Both the position numbers and the translations under genes were made by a program. A stretch of 64,000 nt of DNA, from positions 186,001-250,000 of IMG/VR virus record IMGVR_UViG_3300021963_000023. One strand, 5' to 3'. Positions 1-9,000 of this stretch are shown here, one piece after another (position 1 is the first letter of the stretch; each line of letters opens with the position of its first letter). The notes under the pieces are model-generated. The model worked only from the letters and a program-made list of their open reading frames with translations. It was not told the origin of the DNA and did no database searches. The stretch comes from a virus.

Positions 1-2580
1 TCTGGTACGGCCCAGTTAAACCTATATAGTGCGTCATTAAAGGCCGCAATTGAGACCACTGGGTCAAACCTTACAGTTAAGGGTAATCTCCTTGTTAAAG
101 GGACTACAACGGCCGTTAATTCGACCACAGTTGCTATTGGAGATAACGTTATTGAGTTAAACGGTACCGAAGCAACAAATGGCGGTCTTTTAATTAAAGA
201 TCCAACATCACCTAACACAATTTCTGGTTCCCTACTTTGGGACACAACTTTAGATTATTGGAAAGCGGGTCAATTAGGTAGCGAAGAGAGATTGATTAGA
301 CAAAGTGATTTTACATCACTATCTTCTTCATTATCTAGCTCAATAAACACATTATCTGGTTCATTATCACATTCTATTAGTCTACTTTCGAGTTCACTAT
401 CAAGTTCAATTACAATACTATCATCTTCATTTTCAGCATCTATTGCTAATTTAGAAGATACCAATATTTGGCAACCAACGGGGTCATTCTACGGAACTTC
501 TCAAAATATTAAAATTACTGGTAGTGGAGCACTTCTTAACTCACCGGATGGTGCGGTTACAGGAAAATATGCATTAGAGGTTTCACAATCAATACATGCT
601 GCCAATATAAATGTTGGTATTCCAACATCTAATGATTGGAAAACAAGTTTGGATGGTTCATATTTTAATAACTTTGATAAAAATACAGATGTTTCTGAAA
701 TATTAAGATTTGTTGCTGGATTATTATCGGCTTCAGCTCCTGATGCGTCACCAAATACGAAGGGATATGGTGGTTATACAAAAAATAACGTTAACACCAC
801 AACAGGTACGGTAACGGTTGGTAGTATTCCACAAAATTCAACGAACACAACAATCACTTACTTACAAGGTAAGGGATTTGCAACAACTGGAAGCACAATT
901 TTTAGTGGTGTAACACCAATTTATACACAAACAAATTATGGTCACACATTCACAAGTGTATCATCAGGAACAACAATTGTATCATCTTCGGTTGATTCAC
1001 AATTATTTGGTTTAGGTACATTAAGTAGCGGTACTCCAACCTCGCTTAAAGTTTCGGGTTCATTTACTTTTAAGTTTAAAAATAATAGTTCAAAAACAGA
1101 TACATCAACATCAGGTTCACAATCTTTAATTACACAAACTGGTGCAGGAACAACGAGTGGAGTCTCGTTAGCAAGAATTAACACCGCAAATAACGCGGTA
1201 ATACCTCCAGCATATCAGGATGGTAAATTTGCAACAGTATTCTCACCATCATTATATGGTGCAAGCAGTGATGTTAGTTCAAGTGGATATTATCACATAT
1301 CAAGTTCAATTAGTATTGCGAGTGGATCGAGTCCATTTACCACACCAATTGATAGTTATACCGAAGTATTCTACGCACCATTAACAACAATATCAACAAA
1401 CATTCCGGCACAAACACCAACATTTAGTGGTGTAAGTGTTAATGCAATATCGGCGGTTTCTCGTTCATTGAGTGGAGCACCTTATTTAAGTTCAGCAACA
1501 TATACAATATCGGGGTCAGTATTAGGACTATTTAATCCTTTATATTATGCTGGTACGGGAATTACAACAATTACAGATTCAGATTCCTTAGTAACTGAGT
1601 CGGGCGGAATATTAACAGTATCAACTGCTGGAGGAACAATACAAACTGCAAATGCGGTTTATGATTCAACAGGTGTAACCGCTAGAAGTACAGGAACGGT
1701 ACCATATGAAACCGATATTGTAAAAGTATATACAACATCATCGTTTGTACCGGGTACATCTGACGAAAATATAAATCAAACAGGTTTAGGTACAACATCA
1801 TTCTCATTATATATTAATGGTTTGAATAAAGCGGGAAGTACAACAACAAACACATCAACAGTTTCATATCATACCGCAGGTAATTTTGGACAACCAGCAG
1901 CAAGTGGTAGTTTAGCTTATTATGGTAAGACACAGGGTACAGATACATCAACAACATTAGTTGAATCATTTACAGGAGAAAACAATAGACTACAAGTTAA
2001 TAATAACATTTTAACATTTAGTGGTGATACCTGGTCAACAGCATTTGGGTTGTACAATTTAGGTACTATAGATTTACAAGTTAAACCAGGATTTTTAGTT
2101 AAACCCGGTGGAACATATGGATATTGGTTAGCAAATCCAAGTTCTGCTAGTGATTACAAATATTACATTCGTAAAGTTAGTAGTGGTGCCGCATCAAATA
2201 AAGTGTCAATGACATTAAATCTTGGGCAAGCACTTGTAAACTGGACATCAACAACTTCAAATTCAGTTTCGGTAGCACTTCTTTTTGAATCTGCTAAAAG
2301 TGGAATTTATACACCACCAAGGTTCTTCGACCCTTCAGATACATTAAGTAACGTAATAAATTCTTCAATATCGGCAAATACGGATGGTACAAATCCATTT
2401 GGAAGTGCAATTGCGTTGTACGGAAATACAGGTGGTTCTTTATCAAGTACAACATATACAATTCCTTTAAGACCAGCAGATGGTTTTACGGTAAATGCCA
2501 CATATGATGAGGTGTATGTTATAATAAGATATAAAGGAGACCCAACACCAATAAGTTCGATAACAACAACATTTAGTTAA
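1..2580 (+). CDS. Phage tail fibre/adhesin protein, 5' end outside the window
   Basis: The frame is open from base 1, so the true start lies upstream; 859 residues are visible. The first ~100 residues form a module found in other fibres here: a beta-strand repeat (LTVKGNLLVKGTT), then IGDNVIELNGT and a SGSLLWDTT...W.AGQLGSE stretch. A Ser-rich repeat follows (about residues 100-145, SSSLSSSI type), then a long Ser/Thr/Gly-rich beta region with no recognisable enzyme motif. The C-terminal ~100 residues are less repetitive and may be a globular tip. Composition, repeats and neighbours support a trimeric virion fibre. It precedes the next structural gene by 14 bases and is probably co-transcribed with it. 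I cannot tell its receptor, or how much of the N-terminus is missing. Confidence 0.8.
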   Translation, partial: SGTAQLNLYSASLKAAIETTGSNLTVKGNLLVKGTTTAVNSTTVAIGDNVIELNGTEATNGGLLIKDPTSPNTISGSLLWDTTLDYWKAGQLGSEERLIRQSDFTSLSSSLSSSINTLSGSLSHSISLLSSSLSSSITILSSSFSASIANLEDTNIWQPTGSFYGTSQNIKITGSGALLNSPDGAVTGKYALEVSQSIHAANINVGIPTSNDWKTSLDGSYFNNFDKNTDVSEILRFVAGLLSASAPDASPNTKGYGGYTKNNVNTTTGTVTVGSIPQNSTNTTITYLQGKGFATTGSTIFSGVTPIYTQTNYGHTFTSVSSGTTIVSSSVDSQLFGLGTLSSGTPTSLKVSGSFTFKFKNNSSKTDTSTSGSQSLITQTGAGTTSGVSLARINTANNAVIPPAYQDGKFATVFSPSLYGASSDVSSSGYYHISSSISIASGSSPFTTPIDSYTEVFYAPLTTISTNIPAQTPTFSGVSVNAISAVSRSLSGAPYLSSATYTISGSVLGLFNPLYYAGTGITTITDSDSLVTESGGILTVSTAGGTIQTANAVYDSTGVTARSTGTVPYETDIVKVYTTSSFVPGTSDENINQTGLGTTSFSLYINGLNKAGSTTTNTSTVSYHTAGNFGQPAASGSLAYYGKTQGTDTSTTLVESFTGENNRLQVNNNILTFSGDTWSTAFGLYNLGTIDLQVKPGFLVKPGGTYGYWLANPSSASDYKYYIRKVSSGAASNKVSMTLNLGQALVNWTSTTSNSVSVALLFESAKSGIYTPPRFFDPSDTLSNVINSSISANTDGTNPFGSAIALYGNTGGSLSSTTYTIPLRPADGFTVNATYDEVYVIIRYKGDPTPISSITTTFS

Positions 2581-2594
2581 TAATTATATAGTAG

Positions 2595-3632
2595 ATGGCA
2601 GCAATAGATAGTACTAAAAAATCAGGTAGGTTCCTCCAAAGTAGAAGGTATACACACGATACTTTCACCGACGCTCAAGAAGCTTTTACTTCTGTATTAG
2701 ATATCAATGCGAGTGAAATTTACATAGACCATAGTTTAATACCAAGTAGTGGTTTACCATACAATAGTGTGGGTCAAGACGGTTCAATTTATTCTTCAAG
2801 TGGTCAACAAGTAATGAAATATTACTATAGACAAACAATGACTAAGTCTGATACAAACAACGAAGTTTGGTTTTTTTTAGTACCGACAGGTTCAACATCA
2901 GGTATTGGAGCAAGTTTAATTAATGGTGGACAACAAATAAATTTCATTTCCCCAAAATATTCAATTTCATCTTTAGCGAACTCAAATACTGAAGATGCTA
3001 CACCAGGTTATGGTGTTAAAGTTTTAATTAACGGAGTTCAACAATCCGTAAACAACTACGCATTTGATTATAAAACTGGTGTTTTACAATTCGCATCAAC
3101 CGCTGTTGCACCAACAAGTGGGCAAGTTGTAACCATATCTGCTTATCAATATGTCGGTAGATTATTATCATCACAAATTGGTGGTGGAGGATCTTCAATT
3201 TATGATATTTTTAAACCCACAGGTTCATTTTTTGCAACAACGAATGATTTACAAGTTACGGGTTCATTAAAGATAACATCTGGTTCCGCTTTATTTGTTA
3301 GTTCAAGTATAACTGCCAATAATAGTAATGTATATCTTACAAGTGGTAGTGGTCTTTATATTAAAGATAACGCAGTTGTAGATATTACAGGATCACTTAA
3401 TATGTCTGGTTCTGTTAGAATTAAAGGTGATTTAATTGTCGAGGGTACAACTATAATGAGACAACCTAATGATCCAAATCTTGACACGCTTATTGTGTCT
3501 GGTGCTATGAATATAGTTAAAAACGAAATAAATGCGCAATTAGTTAGGGCGCAATTAAAGATAGAGAATCTTGGTGCATTATCAGATAGAGCACAAATTA
3601 GTGTTCTTGACTGTGGAGATGGATTTTTCTAA
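2595..3632 (+). CDS. Phage structural protein, fibre/baseplate-associated
   Basis: A 345-residue protein with two visible parts. Residues 1-200 are an ordered, less repetitive region (begins MAAIDSTKKSGRFLQSRRY) containing the pattern VLINGVQQSVNNYAFDYKTG, reminiscent of short beta domains in phage virion proteins. Residues 205-345 switch to fibre-type repeats (PTGSFFATTNDLQVTGSLKI, then SGSVRIKGDLIVEGTTI) and end in a short alpha/beta cap that includes a Cys (VLDCGDGFF). The order suggests a virion-attachment domain followed by a short fibre shaft. It lies 14 bases after the preceding fibre gene. The start at 2595 follows an A/T-rich leader without a Shine-Dalgarno motif, as for most genes here. 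The exact virion position cannot be read from the sequence. Confidence 0.7.
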   Translation: MAAIDSTKKSGRFLQSRRYTHDTFTDAQEAFTSVLDINASEIYIDHSLIPSSGLPYNSVGQDGSIYSSSGQQVMKYYYRQTMTKSDTNNEVWFFLVPTGSTSGIGASLINGGQQINFISPKYSISSLANSNTEDATPGYGVKVLINGVQQSVNNYAFDYKTGVLQFASTAVAPTSGQVVTISAYQYVGRLLSSQIGGGGSSIYDIFKPTGSFFATTNDLQVTGSLKITSGSALFVSSSITANNSNVYLTSGSGLYIKDNAVVDITGSLNMSGSVRIKGDLIVEGTTIMRQPNDPNLDTLIVSGAMNIVKNEINAQLVRAQLKIENLGALSDRAQISVLDCGDGFF

Positions 3633-3643
3633 TTAAAAATAAA

Positions 3644-3658
3644 GTATTTATATAAATA
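3644..3658 (+). promoter_or_regulatory. Candidate late-type promoter box, GTATTTATA class
   Basis: GTATTTATATAAATA is nearly a perfect palindrome and lies about 20 bases before the start of the next fibre gene. The same TATTTAT core recurs just upstream of many structural genes in the window. Whether it acts as a -10 element is inference. Confidence 0.45.
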
Positions 3659-3677
3659 AAACAATTAAACACAAAAG

Positions 3678-5924
3678 ATGGCACAAATAATTAAACAGAG
3701 AAGAGGTAGTATAACCCAATTAAAGGATGTTACAGCCAGAATTAGTGAGCTTGTTGTTGCAACTGGATCAATTGGTAACCTAAACGGACCATTCCTTTTT
3801 GTTGGAGAAACAGAAGGTGTAGCCGGCGCATATAGACCAATTTCTAAGATTTATCAGGGATCAGCGGCACCAACGATCACAGTCGGTTCATACGGTTCGA
3901 TATTAGATGGTACACCCTTCTATGCATCTGCTAATAAATCATTATACATACTTAGTCAAGCCGGTAATTCTAGAATGGATTTTACTGGTAACATTGAAGG
4001 TAACACAATATCTAATGTTACTATTACCTCTTTAACAGGTAGTAACGCAAATTATACAAACCTAACAGGAACAACACTTACAAGTACAAATGGTAATATC
4101 ACATCGCTTACTGGTAGTAACGCAGTTGTTACAAATATAACGGGAACCACAATAACAGGTTCGAATGTACGGGTAACAAACGATTTAAATGTTGGTGGAA
4201 AAGTAACCGTAACTGGAGATATTTCTGGATCTAATTTAAATTTAACAGGAAACGCAACAATTGATGGTGATATAGTTTTAAAGGGTAATATTAGTATTGG
4301 TAACCAAACAACAGATTTAGTTACATTTGGTGCTGACGTTAGTTCTTCAATTTTACCAGATGTACACAATGCATTCGATTTAGGTTCTTCAGAAAAAAAT
4401 TGGAGAAACTTACACGTAAGTGGAACCGGGTATATTCAAACATTACAAGTAAATCAAGTAACTGTTACAAATATAGATGTTACAGGAGATTTAAGAGTTA
4501 GTGGTAGTACATTTTTAGGTAATGGTGGAGATAGTACAGTTATTAGTGGTTCAGTATACAATGACCAATTAACCGATAACAGAGTTCTTATTGTTGGGCC
4601 AAATGGTAGAATAGAAGATAGTCAATATTTCACATTTGATGATGTAACATTAAAAGTTGGTACTGGAGGTGGAAATTTTGAGGTTGGTACTGCCGCTGGT
4701 GACGTTAGAACTTCAGGTTCATTATTAGTTAAAAGTGGTACAACTATAACAGGTTCCTTAAACGTAACCGGTTCGGTTAATTTAAAGGGTAACACAACGG
4801 TAACAGGTTCATTAGATGTTACGGGTTCTGCAAATGTAGTAGGCCCGGTTGATGTTAAGGGTGATACAAAATTAACTGGTTCTTTAAATGTTAGTGGTTC
4901 TGCAAATGTAGTAGGTCCGGTCGATATTAAAGGGGACACAAAAATGACTGGTTCATTAAATGTAACCAACATCAAGGGTACAGGTTCGGTTTATTTACAA
5001 CCCAACCAAGCCGACGCAAGATATTTTGAAATTTATAACACAGCAGCAAGTGGTGACGTACACATTAAATCTAATCAGGGATTAAGTTTCTTTGGTGATG
5101 ATACCAATTATTTATTAATTAATGATGGCGCACAAACAGCAACAATTGTTGGTGTAAACGGTGTATTTGTTAGTTCTTCATTAACTGTAACTGGTTCTTT
5201 AAATGTTAGTGGTTCACAAACAATATCAAATAATTTAAATGTTTCAGGTAGTGCGTCTGTAACAGGAGCATTCACAGTAGGTTCAGGATCAATGACAAGT
5301 TTAGGTGGTGACTTATATGTGTCAGGTAACCTACAAGTTTTAGGTTCATCAACAAGTGTTAATATCCAATCACAAACGGTTGAATTGGATGATAACATCA
5401 TTAGATTAAACGCTTATTCACCATTCCAAAGTTATGCTGGATTTGAAGTTATGGATTCAGGATCATCAGGTGTTTCGGCTTCAATGCTTTGGGATTCACA
5501 AAATGATTATTGGATAGTAACAAATCAAAATGGTTCAGGTAGTAAATTTGTAGGTACAACGTTCGGAGCACAAGGTTCTGAAGTTAATTTAACAAGTGGA
5601 ACATTCCCAATTGCAACATCAAACAATACAATTGGTGATAGTTTATTAACAGATAATGCAACAACATTAAGTTATAATACCAATAAATTTCAAGTAACAG
5701 CATCAGATGGTGCTACTTTAATTGCGGGTAACGTAACCGTAAGTTCTGCTGGCGGTTCAGATTCAGGAACTAAGACTTCTAGAGTGGTTTTCAGAAACTC
5801 ATCTAACGTTTTAGGTTATGTTTCAGCAACTGAATCAACAGATGTTCTTGATGGAATTTTAGGATATAAAAATTCAGACGGGGCTCTTAAGTTCTCAACT
5901 CTAATTGACGGAGGAACGTACTAA
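3678..5924 (+). CDS. Phage tail fibre protein with Mtd-like N-terminus
   Basis: 748 residues. The N-terminus (MAQIIKQRRGSITQLKD...ISELVV) is the short RRG domain found at the start of many tail fibres and of major-tropism-determinant-type proteins, which usually attaches the fibre to the virion. Most of residues 110-480 is a shaft of beta repeats such as TGSLNVTGSVNLKGN and GSANVVGPVDVKGDTK, the latter in near-duplicate 24-residue units at about nt 4800-4970. Residues ~560-640 carry the module VELDDNIIRLNA...SASMLWDSQNDYWIV, homologous to modules in fibres at 1, 21128 and 48783. A terminator hairpin follows directly, so this gene closes a transcription unit. No depolymerase or chaperone domain is seen at the C-terminus. 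Confidence 0.82.
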   Translation: MAQIIKQRRGSITQLKDVTARISELVVATGSIGNLNGPFLFVGETEGVAGAYRPISKIYQGSAAPTITVGSYGSILDGTPFYASANKSLYILSQAGNSRMDFTGNIEGNTISNVTITSLTGSNANYTNLTGTTLTSTNGNITSLTGSNAVVTNITGTTITGSNVRVTNDLNVGGKVTVTGDISGSNLNLTGNATIDGDIVLKGNISIGNQTTDLVTFGADVSSSILPDVHNAFDLGSSEKNWRNLHVSGTGYIQTLQVNQVTVTNIDVTGDLRVSGSTFLGNGGDSTVISGSVYNDQLTDNRVLIVGPNGRIEDSQYFTFDDVTLKVGTGGGNFEVGTAAGDVRTSGSLLVKSGTTITGSLNVTGSVNLKGNTTVTGSLDVTGSANVVGPVDVKGDTKLTGSLNVSGSANVVGPVDIKGDTKMTGSLNVTNIKGTGSVYLQPNQADARYFEIYNTAASGDVHIKSNQGLSFFGDDTNYLLINDGAQTATIVGVNGVFVSSSLTVTGSLNVSGSQTISNNLNVSGSASVTGAFTVGSGSMTSLGGDLYVSGNLQVLGSSTSVNIQSQTVELDDNIIRLNAYSPFQSYAGFEVMDSGSSGVSASMLWDSQNDYWIVTNQNGSGSKFVGTTFGAQGSEVNLTSGTFPIATSNNTIGDSLLTDNATTLSYNTNKFQVTASDGATLIAGNVTVSSAGGSDSGTKTSRVVFRNSSNVLGYVSATESTDVLDGILGYKNSDGALKFSTLIDGGTY

Positions 5925-5947
5925 ACGGTCATTTTAAAATAATAATT

Positions 5948-5976
5948 AAGGGAGGAATAAAAACCTCCCTTTTTTT
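5948..5976 (+). terminator. Rho-independent terminator
   Basis: GGGAGG at 5950-5955 pairs with CCTCCC at 5964-5969, with flanking A/T pairs and an 8-base loop, followed by a run of seven T. It lies 24 bases after the stop of the preceding fibre gene and separates it from the next promoter region. Confidence 0.85.
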
Positions 5977-5999
5977 ATTTATTTAATCCCAATTTTTGT

Positions 6000-6051
6000 G
6001 TATTTATAGTTAAGACCTACATAGGTCATAATTAACCGTGGTATATACCAC
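6000..6051 (+). promoter_or_regulatory. Fibre-gene control region: late-type box plus two inverted repeats
   Basis: Three elements follow each other. GTATTTATAGTTAA (6000-6013) is identical over 14 bases to 21103-21116 upstream of another giant fibre gene. GACCTA-CA-TAGGTC (6014-6027) is a perfect 6-bp inverted repeat. GTGGTATATACCAC (6038-6051) is a perfect 14-base palindrome. The two palindromes would lie in the mRNA leader as small hairpins or act as protein sites. Function is inferred from position only. Confidence 0.5.
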
Positions 6052-6059
6052 AAACACAT

Positions 6060-6066
6060 AGGAGAG
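6060..6066 (+). promoter_or_regulatory. Shine-Dalgarno-like site, unusual for this window
   Basis: AGGAGAG lies 10 bases before the ATG at 6077. Most other starts here have only A/T-rich leaders, so this is one of few recognisable Shine-Dalgarno motifs. It supports the chosen start of the giant fibre gene. Confidence 0.6.
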
Positions 6067-6076
6067 AACCATACAT

Positions 6077-9000
6077 ATGGCACAAATAGTAAAACTGCGT
6101 AGGAGTAGTGTATCCGGTCAAAAACCAACTAACTCAAATCTACAATTAGGTGAATTAGCTTTAAACACTACCGATGGTAAGGTTTATATGGCTAAATCAG
6201 GTTCTCTCGGACCATCAGTTGAAGAACTGATAACAACAAACACGGTTAATACGGGCTCTTTACAATTAGTAGGCTCAATTACAGCATCGGCATTTAGTGG
6301 TAGTGCTGCTGGATTAATAAATGTTCCATTTCAAATTTCAGGTTCTGATTTAAGTGGTAACACATACAACAAACAATTTACAAAATTACAATTTGATGAT
6401 AGTACTGGTTTAAATGTTGAAGAAATAAATCCAGGAACCGCATTTATATCAATTGGTTCTCACTTTAAAGATATTTTTGTTTCAGGTTCACCAATATTAA
6501 GTGCAACAGGTTCAGATGCGTTTGAAGTTATTGGTGCGGGTGGTCTTGGAATTTCAACATCAATCACAGATACTAATGGTAATGGATATGTTAAAGAATT
6601 AACAATTAGTGCAACAAGTTTATCTTCTTCATTAAATAATAGAATGGATACCATTACGGGTTCCATCACAACTTTATCATCCTCATTAAATTCGAGAATT
6701 AATACCCTTAATACATTTACATCAAGTGTTGTGTTAACATCACAAACATCTTCGATGAATGTGTTAAGTGCATCATATGCGTTAACAGCGGCATTTGCAT
6801 TAAACGCAGGTGCTGGTGGAGGTGGAGGATCGGCTATAGGTTCATATAGTTCTTTAGAAGTTACAAGTGCGGCTTCAACATGGAGTTTTGCACATAACTC
6901 TGGACAACAATACCCAATATTTCAAGTTTTTGATAGTAATGGTTTTGTTGTTATTCCAAGTCAAATTAGAGCGATTGATGAAGATCTCGCTGAAATTATT
7001 TTTCCAAGTCCACAAACAGGTATAGTAATTGCATCACTAGGAGGTGGTAATGGAACAACACAGGAATTTACAAGTTCATCTTTATGGACAGTTGACCACT
7101 ATTTGGGAACAGATTATCCCGATGTAACGGTTTGGGATTCAAATAGAAATATTGTTTTTCCAAATAGAATTGAGTCGGTTAATACCAACCAAGTAAAAAT
7201 TTATTTTAGTCAAGCAATATCGGGTAATGTTAGTGTATCAAGAGGTGGTCATGTTGTAACTGGAAGTATAACTTGGGCTAATGTATTAAATAAACCATCA
7301 GGTTTAGTTTCAGGTTCATCACAATTAACAGGGTCTTATGACACTCGTTATGTGTTAAGTGGATCAATTACACAAACAACTTGGGATAATATTGCAAACA
7401 AACCAAGTGGATTAATATCAGGTTCAGTACAAGTAGACTTAACGAGTACAACTGGATATTCAACATTTAGTTCTAGTATATCTACAAGCATAGGTGCATT
7501 ATCTTCATCGGTTGCAACAACAACTAGTGGATTAAGTTCAAGCATTGGTTCGTTGAGTTCTAGTATTGCAACAACAACTAGTGGATTAAGTTCTTCGATT
7601 GGAAGTTTATCTTCATCAGTAGCAACAACAACCAGCGGATTAACAAGTACAATAACAAGTTTAAGTTCATCATTAACATCTTCAATAGGTTCTTTATCTT
7701 CATCAGTAGCAACAACAACTAGTGGACTAAGTTCTTCTATAGGAAGTTTAAGTTCAAGCGTTGCCTCAATTGATAATACACAAAATGGTAGATTAGATTC
7801 ACTTGAAACTACTAGTGGTAGCATTAGAAGTGATTTTAATACATTCACATCCTCTTATAATACAGGTTCATTTACAGGTTCATTCAAAGGTGATGGTACA
7901 AATCTTTATAACATTCCAGCAAGTGGTGTAACCGGACTTAATTTAAATAAAATAATTTCGGGTTCGGTTAGTGCATCAATATCACCAGATAGAGGTTTAG
8001 AAATAAACACAAATGTTTATATTGATGGTTCTTTAACCGCCAAAGAATTATTTATTAATTATGTAACATCTTCTGTTCTTCTTCAAAGTGGTAGTACAAA
8101 ATTTGGTGATACATCAGACGATAATCATTTATTTACGGGGTCAATATTAGTTGATGGAAAAGTTAATGCAAGTTCATTAACAGGATCTATTAATTTTAAT
8201 AATTTAACTAACGTACCTACATTAGTTTCAGGTAGTTCACAAATTGATATAACAGGAACAACAGGTTATTCAACCTTTAGTTCTAGTATATCTACAAGTA
8301 TTGGTTCTTTAAGTTCCTCAGTTGCAACTACCACGTCAGGATTAAGTTCTTCTATAGGAAGTTTAAGTTCTTCAGTATCTACAAGTATTGGTTCATTAAG
8401 TTCTAGTGTTGCAACAACAACACTTGATTTAAAAAATCGTGTTGATTCAATTGAAGGTATAACCGGTTCTATTTCATCATTAAATTCATTTACATCTTCA
8501 ATTAATACAACAATTAAGAGTAAGTTAGATAGTGATGGTGTTATATCTGGTTCGATACAAGTTATTTATAGTGGTTTAACAGGAATACCTTCAGGTATTG
8601 TATCTGGAAGTTCACAAATTATTTATTCAGGATTAACAGGAATACCATCAGGTATTGTTTCAGGTAGCTCACAATTAACAGGTTCATATGACACACGTTA
8701 TGTTCTTAGCGGAAGTATAACACAGACAACTTGGGATAATATTGCAAATAAACCAAATGATATTGTTTCAAGTAGTAATCAAATAAGTGCATTTGGATTT
8801 TTACAAACAAGTTCATTTAACACATACACATCAAGTAATGATGGTAGAGTTTCTTCATTAGAATCTTTTACCGCATCATTAAATACGAATTATGTTAGTG
8901 AAACAGAATTTGGTACGTATACAGGTTCGATTAACACATTTACAAGTAGTGTAAACACATACACATCAAGTAATGATGGTAGAGTTTCTTCATTAGAAAG

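Noticed and set aside
7474-7767. Regular repeats that could suggest a CRISPR array or direct repeats
   Set aside because: The repeats are in-frame coding units without spacers, and copies differ at third codon positions.
7348-7848. Minus-strand open frame with LPIEELNPLVVVATDE repeats
   Set aside because: Shadow of the SSSIGSLSSSVATTT array; no start context and no homologous logic.
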